Shown piece after piece: positions 1 through 9,770 of a stretch of DNA of 64,000 nt; within the stretch, counting starts at the first letter, position 1; each line of letters begins with the position of its first letter. The translations under genes were made by a program, and so were the position numbers. The stretch comes from Terramyces sp. JEL0728 (lineage: Eukaryota > Chytridiomycota > Chytridiomycetes > Rhizophydiales > Terramycetaceae), in NCBI GenBank assembly GCA_027603945.1, contig JADIIU010000068.1:1-64000 (forward strand). The letters are read 5' to 3'. Under the pieces are notes generated by a model. The model searched no databases. It was given only the letters and a program-made list of their open reading frames with translations, and was not told where the DNA came from.

Positions 1-168
1 ATTCTCAAAACACTGACTTTCTCTTTCCTGCTGTTGCGCTATCCTGTTATTCTCAAAACTCTGACTTTCTCTTTCCTGCTGTTGCGCTATCCTGTTATTC
101 TCAATACGCTGACTTTCTCTTTCCTGCTGTTGCGCTATCCTGTTATTCTCTATCCGTTGTCTTTCTCT
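1..168. repeat. 48-bp tandem repeat
   Basis: A 48-bp unit begins at 1, 49, 97 and 145 (the last copy partial), with only a few substitutions between copies. The period is 16 codons and the array is coding on the minus strand, giving repeats of the form RIENNRIAQQQERESQ. It lies inside the partial gene at 1-273 and continues off the left edge. Confidence 0.95.
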
Positions 169-273
169 TCTATCACTTTCTGCTCTTTGGAGAAGCCTTT
201 GTCTTTCTGCTCTTTGGAGAAGTCTTTGTCTTTCTGCAGATGAACTGTCTTCAGTTGAGCAACAACATCCCAT
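1..273 (-). CDS. G-alpha-like N-terminus with repeat-expanded helix (partial)
   Basis: The minus-strand frame opens with ATG at 273 and stays open to the window edge, so the 3' part of the gene is missing. The first residues are MGCCCSTEDSSSAERQR. Gly2 followed by three cysteines and then STED, SAER is the dual myristoylation/palmitoylation start of fungal and animal heterotrimeric G-alpha subunits. In a normal G-alpha this leads into one short alphaN helix. Here it runs into two copies of a 9-residue unit (ERQRLLQRA) and then at least three copies of a 16-residue unit (RIENNRIAQQQERESQ), all charged and predicted helical. The GTPase domain is not in the window, so the G-alpha call rests on the first ~20 residues only. 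Another lipid-anchored coiled-coil protein is possible. Expected role: membrane-bound signalling. Confidence 0.55.
   Translation of the reverse strand, partial: MGCCCSTEDSSSAERQRLLQRAERQRLLQRAESDRRERQRIENNRIAQQQERESQRIENNRIAQQQERESQSFENNRIAQQQERESQCFEN
177..239. repeat. 27-bp tandem repeat
   Basis: Two full copies of a 27-bp unit start at 177 and 204, with the start of a third at 231. The period is 9 codons. On the minus strand it encodes the ERQRLLQRA repeats that join the lipid-anchor start of the G-alpha-like gene to its 16-residue repeats. Confidence 0.9.
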
Positions 274-400
274 TTGATAAAAAGCTGGAAAAATATTGCA
301 GTTCAAAATTGTTTTAAATTGGCAAGCCGCATTTGTGGCGTAGAGTTTTGCTAAAATACCAAGAGACTTTAAAAATATTAAACTCGAAAAAGAAAGTATT

Positions 401-709
401 TTATTCATTGCTTGCTTTAATAGGTTTTTGATCATCCTCCGTATCTTGACTGCAGTCACCATTGCACCAGCCAATCTGAGTAGCGAGAGGGGTTAAAATG
501 CCAATAGCACTACCGATGCTGCCAAAGAGTAATATTCCCATTCCTGTTGCACCAAGTGATTGTAGAATTGCAAACGTGCTTCCTGCGACAACAGCTGGTC
601 CTTGAATACTAGCTGCAAAGCTACCACCTACAATGCCGCCAAGACCGAATCCTAGAAGTGGTAATACTGCACCTCCTACAACTGCACCGCCTAGCCCTAA
701 TCCTAGCAT
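401..709 (-). CDS. ISG12/IFI6-like small membrane protein
   Basis: This 102-residue single-exon gene starts at ATG 709. The protein is almost entirely Gly/Ala/Val/Leu, with the pattern of the interferon-inducible IFI6/IFI27 (ISG12) family: a GG-rich first helix, the segment VVAGSTFAILQSLGATGMG, and a closing FGSIGSAIG. Family members are small hydrophobic proteins of mitochondria, ER or nuclear envelope with unsettled biochemical function. The C-terminus is short and acidic (CNGDCSQDTEDDQ). Despite the name, the family occurs in many protists and basal fungi, so no interferon link is implied. Confidence 0.75.
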   Translation of the reverse strand: MLGLGLGGAVVGGAVLPLLGFGLGGIVGGSFAASIQGPAVVAGSTFAILQSLGATGMGILLFGSIGSAIGILTPLATQIGWCNGDCSQDTEDDQKPIKASNE

Positions 710-1338
710 CAATTTTCTTAATGTTTTTATGTTCGTTTCATTGTTTAAGGGTTTACCACAATTTGGACACTTTTCCCACGTAATTTTTTGGTAGAAAGAT
801 TTAAGTTCGAGTTATAAATTTATTACCCAATCAATTCATATTCACTTCATTTTGGAATCGATTGATAGATCCGATACATCGAGAAAGAGTCGGATCTGCC
901 AACTAGATAATAGGACGGGATATTTTAAACTTTCAGCTGGACGGAATCGACAACTGCTGTTTCGCTGATCTTGGGAAAGGCAATGATAATATTCACAAGG
1001 ATCTTATTCCGCTCTCTGTAACCTGCGGAACTACATGGTAACCAAGCTCTTATTTGATATGCTCATCGCTTTTAAATAATAGGTAATATTATGCGTAAAA
1101 GCTCCTTTCCAGCTCATTTCATTTATGTAATGTCAATGCGCATAAAACAATGGCGAGTCAGATTTTCAATGCTACTCCTCCATCACTGCGATTTTCTCAT
1201 TCCAAAACCCGTTCCGAAGAGTAATAGTGATGGTAACCTTGGTCGTTTATTAGTCCTCTTTTAATCCAACTTTGGAACGCCTCAGGTCTCAATGAAACAA
1301 CGCCCCTTCCAAATTGAAAAAGTTTCAATTTTACATAC
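710..1338. other. Intergenic stretch without a recognised gene
   Basis: About 630 bp with no open frame over 60 codons. A short plus-strand frame from ATG 1150 could read through to 1312 as a 44-residue peptide if a 33-nt GT...AG segment were removed. That length is outside the range of the other introns here and I recognise no family, so I do not call it. The rest is AT-rich and probably holds the divergent promoters of the flanking genes. Confidence 0.6.
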
Positions 1339-2721
1339 ATGTTACTACGGTTGCTACTAACACTCTTAACTGTAGCAGTTGCAGCACAAAAAGCATGTAC
1401 CGATCATAGCCAATGTCCAGGTTCGTTTTGTCAGTTTCAAGTAAATACTAATGGACCACCAAGTGGAACTTGTGCAACTGGTACTGCGACAGTTGCAAGT
1501 CCAACCAGTGTTCCATCAGCCGTAACTTGTGTAGCGAATATTACTTTAAGTGGTATTAATGGTGGATGTCCAAGTGGGCAGTTTTGTATTAGCCAACGCT
1601 GTACCTCCCCAACTGACGAAGCAAAGTCCTTCTTTACCCCAACAGTATTTAGTTTTTGATTATAGGTGATTGCAATCATTGTCGGGGTTGCTATTCTGGT
1701 ATTAGGGCTTTGTGGGTGCTGGATTTGTTGTTGTTGCAATATTTGCTGTTTTGCTGGAAGAACAGCCGGTAAAGCTACCAAAGGTGTTGTTAAGGGTGGT
1801 GCTGCTATAATTGCGGCTCCGTTTACTGGGTCCAAACGAGAAGACAGAAGTAGAAATAATAGAGATGATGCTAGAAGCAATAGAAGTAACCCAGCTCCGC
1901 CTCCTCCAACTGAAGAATATAGACCGCAAGCTCAACCTAAAGCACAAAAGACTGGCCCTGCACCACTACCTTCTAATTACCAAGCTCCTCTAAAACAATA
2001 TGAAACTCCAAAGCAAAAATTCGCTTATGAAGAGGTTGTTGAAATTGTGCCTATAGCCCCGCCTCCACAGCAGTATGCTAATTATCCTGCTCAATACCAA
2101 CCTCCTCCTCAAAATTACGATATTCCGCAATCTTATCCCCCTCAAAACTATTCTCAGAGCCCACCACAAAGCTATCCACAGAGTCACTCTCAGAATTACA
2201 GCCCTCAATTTAACGACATTACTCCGCCTACCTCATATGCCCCTATGGTTAGACAGAATTCAAAGAGCACCCACTACGACAGTCTAAAAGCTGAAAATCC
2301 AGTAAAAGAACTGGGCAATTTGAAACCGGCTGGCATTCCAGGTTCAAAGCCTTACAAACCAGTGATGAACCAAAAAGTTGGTCCTGTGGTTTCTGATTTG
2401 AAACAACCTCCGACTACACCTGGGTTCTTTGGTTTCTGGGACAAGAAGGGTAAATTCCACCAGGGCTTCACTGACGATGACAATTTTGTACACGGTGGAG
2501 TGTTTGATGACCAAGGGTTCTTCCATTTCGGGGTATTTGGGTCAGTAGAACCTATCTTGGTTGAAGATTCTATGATGGCCACTGAAAGAGTTGCGAAAAC
2601 AGAGACTGCAATCAGCATATCTGAACGCTCTGAGGTAGATAAAGCTGAAGTGAAAGATGCTAAAGATGCGGTTTCGTTTGATGCGACGTATCGTGGTAGC
2701 TTTGATGTACAACATAAATAA
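1339..2721 (+). CDS. Cys-rich single-pass membrane protein with Pro/Gln/Tyr-rich tail
   Basis: Two exons with a 21-nt intron at 1645-1665 give 453 residues. Residues 1-16 are a signal peptide (MLLRLLLTLLTVAVAA). A ~85-residue ectodomain follows with two similar cysteine blocks (CTDHSQCPGSFC and GGCPSGQFCISQRC). The intron sits exactly before the transmembrane helix (VIAIIVGVAILVLGLCGCW), which ends in ICCCCNICC, a likely palmitoylation cluster. The ~300-residue cytoplasmic part is rich in Pro, Gln and Tyr. Near the C-terminus is an aromatic/Gly patch (FFGFWDKKGKFHQGF and FDDQGFFHFGVFG) that looks like a short repeat. The layout is that of a surface receptor or adhesion protein with a protein-binding tail. 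I do not recognise a named family. Confidence 0.8.
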
Positions 2722-2803
2722 AACTATACTATATTTAAAGTAGCACCAAGAGTTGTTTGAAATTACTCTGCCAACTCTATAAAACTAAACCAATGTATTA
2801 AAA

Positions 2804-4284
2804 CTATTCTCCTAAATCCAATCCAAATAAATCTTGGGCCAGCAAATCCAAATCCTCAGGTTCATCGCCAAACGCTTCAAGCTTCAAGTTGCTCCCAAAC
2901 GCTGCATTCTCGGTACCTTTCTGTCTAGTCCTCTGATTCCAATGTAAAGCACGTTTCAAGCTTTCAAACCAGTCTATACTTGATGAATCTTGGCAGACTG
3001 TTGGTACTGGGTACCGGGATAGTTTGACCACAATGTAATCGCCTTGTTTGAGTTCTGTGCGGTGACGGCCATCGAACGATGCCCATGCGGTCGATCGAGA
3101 ATCGATAGGCACTTTGATTTGCAGTTCTGTAGAGTCTGGTAAGAGCATTGGTCTAAATGAGAGTGAATGTGCGCAAATTGGTGTAAGGAGAAAAGATGGG
3201 ACTTCAGGGTGTACTAGACTGCCCCCAGCTGCCAACTATCATTAGTGCTAATTACTGAATACGCTGTGCTGCCTGTCGGCGTAGATACCACCAAACCATC
3301 GGCTTGAACCGCCGTCAATGGTTTTTCTTCCACGTACAAATCAAGTTGAGACATGTACGCAGAAGGACCTCTATCTACCACCAAGTCATTTAATATTTCA
3401 AACGTTTCTCCAGGCACTGCTTTCTGTTCATTCAAACTAGGCACAGATTTGGATCTCTTTGAATGCTTTTTTGGTAGCGAAATATCATACGATTTTGCAA
3501 GCGATTCCATTGATCCACGATGATCTCGTTCTGGAGATCTACCTTGTCTTTCAAAAAAGGAATTTCTAGATACGTGTCGTCTTTCTGCGTTATTTACATT
3601 TACCGTTAAATGTGCTTTCTACATCCGGCATTCGTTCGTCAAAAGAATTAGTGACGGGTCCCACTTCTTTATCTTTGGCTCTCCATATAGTGCAAGATAG
3701 TCGCATTCGCATATTGACGTGAATTCCGTCTATTTGGTTTCCATGTTGAACCACTCTATCAAGCACGCTATCTATTTCGTTTATTTTGAAATTAGTCAAG
3801 AACCCTAATGAACCGAGATGGAATGGGATGATGGGCGGCACTTGAATCGTCTGGAACATCCAGGTTGTGTATAATACCGTTCCGTCTCCCCCCAGCGTAA
3901 TAATAAAGTCAATGTTATCTGGCTGGGAAGCGCACAACTCTGCAGTCCATCCTTTTAAAAATTTCGCATAATGTGGATGTTTCTGAACTATTTCAGAATA
4001 ATAAAATGAAGGGTTATTGAGTAGCTTGTTTTCAATATAAACAACTAGCTTCCGCTGGTCTATCAAATGCCTCGCCAATTCTCTAGTGAAATATACTAGC
4101 TTTTGGTCCATTAATTTTGCAACTATCATTACTGAGGATGGATGTTCGAGCTTCAGTATTGCCTTTCCTTCCGTTACAAATATTTACCTATTCCTTTGGC
4201 TGCATCTCTAACGCATAGTGCGGTTTCAGCCAAGTCATACGCTGAATGAGAATATTCTTTGTTTAAAGTACAAGGGTCTTTCAT
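2804..4284 (-). CDS. NAD(+) kinase
   Basis: Four exons with introns at 4168-4187 (20), 3585-3603 (19) and 3236-3255 (20) give 473 residues from ATG 4284. The protein phosphorylates NAD to NADP with ATP. The signature LGGDGTVLYTTW is near residue 125. The NAD-site motif STPTGSTAYS is followed, across the last intron, by LAAGGSLVHPEVP; that intron interrupts GSTAYS-LAAGG, and only its removal restores the family sequence. A low-complexity insert rich in Arg, Ser and Lys lies around residues 215-260. The start is 38 bp from the start of the divergent RING gene, so they probably share a promoter. Confidence 0.95.
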
Positions 4285-4322
4285 GCTGCGCGAGAAAATA
4301 GTTTGATTTTTTTGCTTTGAGG

Positions 4323-5200
4323 ATGATGAGTGGAAAACAGCCAAAAATCATTGATTTGGAAAGCGAGAATATTCATAGAGGTGCTGAAAAGAAGGGTAAA
4401 GCAAAGAAGGCGAAAAATACTCTGGATATGGATGATTTGGTGGTTTTAGAAGATGAAAGACCCAGAAGGCGGGTAGATAAGGGAAAGAAACCGCTTCAAA
4501 TGGACGAAAGATCTATGAGCGCTAAACCAACTGGAAAAGGGAAACGAAAAGCCAGCGTGTCAATAACGCAAGTTGAAAAAAAACCTTCGTTAGAAAACAA
4601 CTCGCCAGTGATAATTGACGATACACCAACAAAACCGACAGCGGTTGATACCGGAACACCAAGGAAACCTGTAATATTAGATATTCCAGATACACCGTCA
4701 GATATTCAAGTAATCTCCTCAACTAGACCATCTAATCCTCCAATCGCATTCGCAGACGACGAGGAATTAGCACGTAGATTACAAAATGAAGAATATGAAG
4801 CGTATCAACCACCCTCATATCTAAGCATCCTTCAAAACGACTTTGAAATCGATGATTATCATAATTTCATGGCAGATATTCCAACAAATAACTACATTCC
4901 CGATGAGCAGTTTGATGATTCATACGAGACTTTATTGCAGCTTGGTGATGCCATAGGAACGGTAAACACCGGGTTACCGAAATCTATTTACAGCACTTAT
5001 CCAACTATAAAATACAAGAACGAAAAACTGGAGCAGTGTGTAGTGTGTATGACCGATTATGAAAAGAGGGAAAATGTAATGGGATTACCGTGTCTGCATT
5101 GGTTCCATAAACAGTGTATTTTATCGTGGTTTGAACACAGCAGTAAATGTCCAGTGTAATTCATTATTAATTTAGATGCCGCTTTGATTTGAAAAATTAG
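4323..5200 (+). CDS. RING-H2 finger protein (putative E3 ubiquitin ligase)
   Basis: Two exons, intron 5156-5175 (20 nt), 285 residues. ATG at 4323 is chosen; a second ATG follows at 4326. The N-terminal two thirds are disordered and basic/Pro-rich, with DVDTG-like and IIDD acidic patches that could bind SUMO (IIDLES, VVLED, PVIIDD, VILDI). The C-terminus is a complete C3H2C3 RING: CVVC, then CLHWFHKQC, then KCPVCRFDLKN. The second cysteine of the last CPVC pair is supplied only after the intron is removed; unspliced, the frame ends at CPV. The multiple hydrophobic-acidic patches before a RING suggest a SUMO-targeted ligase, but this is inference. Confidence 0.9.
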
Positions 5201-5310
5201 AATAAAGGTTAAATTTTTAGCGTCGTCGAAACATTAAGATGTGCTTAGAACAGGAAATTCAATTTCTTGCCGTCTTTTCCAACTGTATTTTCGAAATTAC
5301 AAGGACAAGT

Positions 5311-6248
5311 TTATTCCTGGTGTATCATTAGCGTCTGAATGGCTTTAGAAATGATATTGAAATTGTATTCCACCAGCCCCTGCTTTTCAAACTGCTCTTT
5401 TCTAATCAAACAAACCAAAACCAGTTTTCTAAATTAAATATTTCTTACTCGTTGATGGTATACAAATACAGGAGCATTCCGTTATCCAAATGAATAATAG
5501 AAAAAGACGGATTACTATTGGAATAAATAAACGTCATGTCCAGGATTACATCAATCATGTCCGAGCACAATTCGTAACTCTGCATATCGACTGGGATTAA
5601 ACGAAATTACCAGGAGAACTATCAGTAGCGATATATATCTTGCTGTTTAAATCAAAAATGAATGCTTTTTCAATGCCAGAGTTTGAACAAAACATATTCA
5701 AGAGGTTTTCAAGTGCCGGCAACTCCATAATCAATTTCTGTACAATCTTGGAAAACGCTTCAAAAATAGAGTGGTCGTAAATACTGGTTTGGTGGAATGA
5801 CAAGTTGATTTGTTTCTCATTGTCAATCAATTCATCATTGATCCGTTGAAACACATCCCGTTGAATATCAATCTTATCGTCATCTGATAACCCGTCGACT
5901 TTATGAATGAATATTTCAAAAGAAATCTTTGGGTTTTGGCTGTACGCATTCAATAGTATAGGAATAAGTTTATGCAGTGATTCGATATAATCGTCCTGTG
6001 CATCTACTATGTAAACAAGCGAGTTTGCAGTAAAAAAATCTACCTCTGTCTGGTCGGGACAGTCCCACACTTGGAAATCAATGAATGATGAAATGAAAAT
6101 CTTGTGAATTTTTAATGTTTGTTCCAGGTATAAAGTTTCATTCGCTTGCATTTTGTTGAATACTACATTTTGAATACTTGATTTTCCTGATCTTTATTAG
6201 CTGGATTTACTTTTTCTGTCCCATCAATAAGATTTTCAATTCACTCAT
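5311..6248 (-). CDS. GTR2: Rag GTPase Gtr2/RagC
   Basis: Four exons, introns 6192-6210 (19), 5591-5610 (20) and 5429-5448 (20), 292 residues from ATG 6248. Rag GTPases work as Gtr1-Gtr2 (RagA-RagC) heterodimers on the vacuole/lysosome and recruit TORC1 when amino acids are plentiful. The P-loop GQKKSGKSS is assembled across the first intron and runs into [18 protein letters not shown], typical of the RagC/Gtr2 branch. VWDCPDQ is the switch II region and HKVD the G4 motif. The C-terminal roadblock domain includes [15 protein letters not shown] and [10 protein letters not shown]. Iml1, the GAP of the partner Gtr1, is encoded at 31.8-36.2 kb. The start codon is 2 bp from the stop of the upstream LRR gene. 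Confidence 0.95.
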
Positions 6249-6250
6249 TT

Positions 6251-7273
6251 CTAGATTGCCAAAATGAAAAATGGAAATAACCATGCATCTGTTGGTAACA
6301 CAACCAATTCCGCAAGGCTCTGGCTATGGCACCGATTTGCAACCAAGAACGACAATCTCGGCGAATAAAATGTAAACTTATTTATTTGCAACAGCTTGAT
6401 AAAAGCCTGCTTTGCAATCAATATTTTCTCTCTATTGAAATACCGTTTAATTCCCTCGAGATCCAGGAAATACAAATCCAGCAGTTGCCTGGCTTGCTGC
6501 AAATCAAACCCGAATTCTCTTAAATCTCTTATACTTTTTTCAATCACTGCAATCTTTTCTTTTGTCTGTTTAGCACTTAATATCCGGTTAATCAAACAGG
6601 TTTCAACAAACTCGACGAGATCTAGAGTCATGTACGGGTACAGTTCATGTATCCCTGACTCGTACTGGCCAAATTCGTTTCGGAAACAAAAGAAATTAAA
6701 TATATGCGGATGAATGGTTCGTTTGATTTGTTCCAAGTCGAATTTCTCATTTGCTGCATCGTTAATTTCATTCAGCGTTTCTTGGCTGTTGCTTTTGATC
6801 ATATCACTCGTGTACCTTGTGTTTGGATGCAATCTAAAGGATTTCAACGGCAGACCAGTTAAATCCACGTATTCCAATTCTGCACGCGACAAATCCAAGT
6901 AATCAATTTCATTAAAGCTTATGTCCAAGTATTTACAATTAATGATTTCTACGCTAGTTATTTGGTTGTTGTTTGCTATTAAATGATCTACGTGTACCTG
7001 AATCAGTGTTTTGATTTTATTGAATGAAATGTTTAGCAGTGCAAGTTGTTTTAATTCTATCGATTGTAATTCGTTCCTTGCAATGAGTAAACATTCTAAT
7101 TTCGGGTATAGGTTGGTATTGAACGACACTAATTGGTTTCCTGTCAAATCTAGTATTTTTAAGCAAGGCAAAGCATATTCAAATGACGCTGTGTCGCTAA
7201 ATCCGAGATCTAGGATTGTAATGTTACTCGGTATAATCTGGTTATTGATCGAGTACGTTTCTGTTTCATTCAT
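6251..7273 (-). CDS. Leucine-rich repeat protein
   Basis: Single exon, 340 residues, ATG 7273. Residues ~15-165 hold about eight short LRR units, for example LKILDLTGNQL, LALLNISFNKI, CKYLDISFNEI and LEYVDLTGLPL. The C-terminal half is helical and charged (FVETCLINRI, IAVIEKSIRDLREFGFDL) with no domain I recognise. LRR proteins are protein-binding scaffolds. It lies head to tail with gtr2, 2 bp apart on the same strand, so the gtr2 promoter must lie inside this coding region or the two are transcribed together. The last ~20 residues (hydrophobic, VVLPTDAWLFPFFILAI) look unlike a soluble protein end; a further 3' splice cannot be excluded. Confidence 0.75.
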   Translation of the reverse strand: MNETETYSINNQIIPSNITILDLGFSDTASFEYALPCLKILDLTGNQLVSFNTNLYPKLECLLIARNELQSIELKQLALLNISFNKIKTLIQVHVDHLIANNNQITSVEIINCKYLDISFNEIDYLDLSRAELEYVDLTGLPLKSFRLHPNTRYTSDMIKSNSQETLNEINDAANEKFDLEQIKRTIHPHIFNFFCFRNEFGQYESGIHELYPYMTLDLVEFVETCLINRILSAKQTKEKIAVIEKSIRDLREFGFDLQQARQLLDLYFLDLEGIKRYFNREKILIAKQAFIKLLQINKFTFYSPRLSFLVANRCHSQSLAELVVLPTDAWLFPFFILAI

Positions 7274-7325
7274 CAGAAAAACGCGTAAAATTCATGGTCT
7301 TATTGAGATTCAAGGGAATAATTGT

Positions 7326-7826
7326 TTATTCTTTATTGAGAGGAACCAAGACAGTAGGCGATTTACAATGATGAATAATGTGTTCAGATACACTACCCAA
7401 CAAAACCCTAGAAACAACCCCTAAACCTCTTGTGCCAATAATAACCAAATCAGGCTTATCATTATCTACTACCCGCTCAATTTCTGCTCTAGCATCGCCA
7501 GTAACAGCAATAGCATCAACATGCATATCCATACCCTGAAACACCTTTCCAATTTCAATCAGCATTTCAATCTGTGCCCGTTTTTCTTCACCTAAAATCG
7601 TACATAATGGTAGTGCTTCGTATTCACCTGGTGGAAGTTTCTTTGAAATCATTGAAAACTCTGAACTTGATCGAGCGTTCAAGAGCGTAATCGAGTCTGA
7701 TTGTTTCAGGACGTTTTGTAATGCCCACTGTGAAATTACGTATGCGGTTTCAATGTTATTGCTGATACACAACAGTACCCTTCTGGTTGGCGTGTTTGCG
7801 TTGGTATGAGAGTAGACTTTTTCCAT
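7326..7826 (-). CDS. Universal stress protein (UspA family)
   Basis: Single exon, 166 residues, one Usp domain. The ATP-binding signature is complete near the C-terminus: GTRGLGVVSRVLLGSVSEH, that is G-x2-G-x9-G-S. The DLVIIGTRG strand and the closing SPTVLVP strand are typical. Usp proteins bind ATP or AMP and respond to nutrient and oxidative stress; the exact role in eukaryotic microbes is open. It starts 27 bp after the end of the FAH gene on the same strand. Confidence 0.9.
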   Translation of the reverse strand: MEKVYSHTNANTPTRRVLLCISNNIETAYVISQWALQNVLKQSDSITLLNARSSSEFSMISKKLPPGEYEALPLCTILGEEKRAQIEMLIEIGKVFQGMDMHVDAIAVTGDARAEIERVVDNDKPDLVIIGTRGLGVVSRVLLGSVSEHIIHHCKSPTVLVPLNKE

Positions 7827-7853
7827 TGAAACGCGTAAAATATTATGCAGATT

Positions 7854-8531
7854 TTATTTTCTATTATATGCTTTGAAACAAATGGTGTCCAGCAGATTAT
7901 CTTGGGAATACATCTTTCCTACCAATTCGTCGCCGTGTTCAACTGGACCAACACCTTCGGGAGTTCCAGTCAAGATCAAATCTCCTTTTTCCAATTTCAT
8001 AATAGAAGATACATGCTCAATGATGCGGTTGAAGCTAGTCAATTAAACAGTTACTTGAAGACCATATCTTTTGTATTTCCGTGTTGTTTCAATCCACCAT
8101 TCTTGAACAGTTTCAATTCTATATCTTGCAAATTGATCTTTCCCCTCGGTACCAGCCTTCCAACTGGTGTAAATGTATCGTAGCCTTTAGATACAGTCCT
8201 GTATTAACTATAATTACCATGGATTTCCTTCCCTTTTGGCTTTATTCTGCAAGTTACGGGCAGTCATATCCAAACACAAAACAATGGATTCGATATACGC
8301 ATCCGCATCAGACTGTTCAATATTCCTGCCGTTCTTTCCAATAACTATTCCCAATTCTATTTCATGGTGCACTAAGCAGTCTTTTGGTAACTCTATGTTT
8401 TCAGGTGCTTGAATTATTGAACTTGGCGGTTTGAGAAAGAGCAGCGGTTCTTTTGGTACATTGCTGTTCAATTCTTTTGCATGTTTGGAGTAGTTCCATC
8501 CTATTGCTATAATTTTTCTGCAATTTTGCAT
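7854..8531 (-). CDS. Fumarylacetoacetate hydrolase-family protein (FAHD1-like)
   Basis: Three exons, introns 8199-8217 (19) and 8035-8054 (20), 212 residues, close to the usual ~220 of FAHD1. FAHD1 proteins are mitochondrial oxaloacetate decarboxylases/acylpyruvases that need Mg2+. Visible family features are [14 protein letters not shown] at the start, [22 protein letters not shown] (metal-binding E-x-E), [15 protein letters not shown] across the first intron, and [13 protein letters not shown] near the end. Each intron restores a conserved block. No clear mitochondrial presequence is visible, though the start is basic. Confidence 0.92.
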
Positions 8532-8737
8532 TGGAATTTGGAATCAAATCTGGAAAGGTTATTCACGATTGGAGTAAAGATACCAATCACAGAGACGATA
8601 GCGGTCAAGGAAGATACCAGCGAGTATTTTCCATTTTTCATCCGTTGAAATAATATTGCTGCAACCCGTACCTTTGAAATAGAACCGGAAGTAATGGATC
8701 GCACCAAATACCGCTCATTGGAGCTAGTTCTTCCCAT
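8507..8737 (-). CDS. Possible small protein, unrecognised
   Basis: A 76-residue frame starts with ATG 8737 (MGRTSSNERYLVR). It has a basic N-terminal half and one hydrophobic segment (SLVSSLTAIVSVIGIFTPIV), so it could be a small mitochondrial or membrane protein. Its 3' end overlaps the first 25 nt of the FAH gene on the same strand. I see no family match by eye and give low confidence. Confidence 0.3.
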   Translation of the reverse strand: MGRTSSNERYLVRSITSGSISKVRVAAILFQRMKNGKYSLVSSLTAIVSVIGIFTPIVNNLSRFDSKFQCKIAEKL

Positions 8738-8793
8738 GAGCAAAGAACCCCTTGTTAACACACGAAATTATGCTCGCAATGAAATGAAACGTT

Positions 8794-9582
8794 TTATTTA
8801 CTTTCAGATACAGATGGTCTTGAGATATCTCGCACTGATTTCCTTCTAGACTCAGATTCCGACGTTTTACAAGATTTCAAATTTCCCTTGCTTTCTGGAT
8901 TGATAGTTTTGCCAACGTACTTTTCAGCAAATAAGAAAGCAACAATATCCAGCGACCAGAAAGTGTAAGCTGGCCCATCGCCTATATCTGGGTCCAACGC
9001 ACCCCAAAGGCAAACCAGTAAAAACAGGAAACACGTTATCCATGGGAATGCAACGCAGCATCTGTCCCTTGGCTTCATTGCATCACGATCAACCATTTGC
9101 CATATCTTGTAACTAATGAACCCGTGAGTAACAAAATCACAAGTAGCCAATAAAGCATTGCAAATGTTAAACACAGTAACTACGAACGACGGTTGCGTTG
9201 GCTGTAAAGCGCTAATAATACCAACAACTGTAGTTGCAATGTATACTCCAGGGAATATCACCAATGCCCAAGATAATTTAGCACAGGTTTCACTTTCAAT
9301 CAGTTTGCGCATCAAGCAAATATACCCCACTTGCAAAGTAACTGAAGACACGTAATCGCATATAGAAGCGGTAATAGTCATCCAATGAAATTCTGTTGTT
9401 CCTTGTTGAAATCCGTAAATAGCAATCACTTGCTTGCAGTAGCAATACACAAAAGCAGATATATTAGCAGTGAATATTAGTATAGTCAATGTTTTCCGTT
9501 TTTTAATTGCCTGCAAGTCCATAAGTGAGAATGCAAGGCCGATGTTTACAAATGCTATGGAGTAGAATATATCTTGCGACAT
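8794..9582 (-). CDS. Seven-helix membrane protein, GPCR-like
   Basis: Single exon, 262 residues, ATG 9582. Seven hydrophobic segments are evident, for example IAFVNIGLAFSLMD, LTILIFTANISAFVYCYC, LVIFPGVYIATTVVGII, FPWITCFLFLLVCLWGAL and WSLDIVAFLFAEKYVG. The ~40-residue tail is rich in Lys, Ser and Glu (SCKTSESESRRKSVRDIS), which would suit phosphorylation. No retinal-binding lysine motif or other class signature is obvious, so the receptor idea is inference from topology. The presence of G-alpha-like and arrestin genes in the window makes it of interest. Confidence 0.7.
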   Translation of the reverse strand: MSQDIFYSIAFVNIGLAFSLMDLQAIKKRKTLTILIFTANISAFVYCYCKQVIAIYGFQQGTTEFHWMTITASICDYVSSVTLQVGYICLMRKLIESETCAKLSWALVIFPGVYIATTVVGIISALQPTQPSFVVTVFNICNALLATCDFVTHGFISYKIWQMVDRDAMKPRDRCCVAFPWITCFLFLLVCLWGALDPDIGDGPAYTFWSLDIVAFLFAEKYVGKTINPESKGNLKSCKTSESESRRKSVRDISRPSVSESK

Positions 9583-9770
9583 TAAAGGTGACGTTTTTAC
9601 GCGCAGATTATTTGAGCCAGTATATTTTCAATTATCGAATTCGTAACCATTTCGTAAACTAGTACTTTGATAGCTGCGTGAATTCGAGTAGGTCTGCCTA
9701 TATAATTCATCATTGCAGTATCACGCCTTATTTTGATTTCCAAACAGTTTCGTTTCGTCCAGAATTTGAA

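Noticed and set aside
34..243. Plus-strand 69-codon frame
   Set aside because: It is the antisense of the repeat-bearing G-alpha-like frame; the repeat period in codons makes several frames open.
1150..1312. 44-residue spliced ORF (MASQIFNATPPSLRF...)
   Set aside because: It needs a 33-nt intron, outside the local range, and matches no family I know.
2804..4129. NAD kinase as a frameshifted pseudogene
   Set aside because: The frame breaks are exact GT...AG segments of 19-20 nt, and removing them restores invariant motifs. The same holds for GMP synthase, IML1 and others.
6326..7424. Several plus-strand frames of 60-137 codons
   Set aside because: Antisense to the LRR and Usp genes; compositionally unlike protein and without domains.
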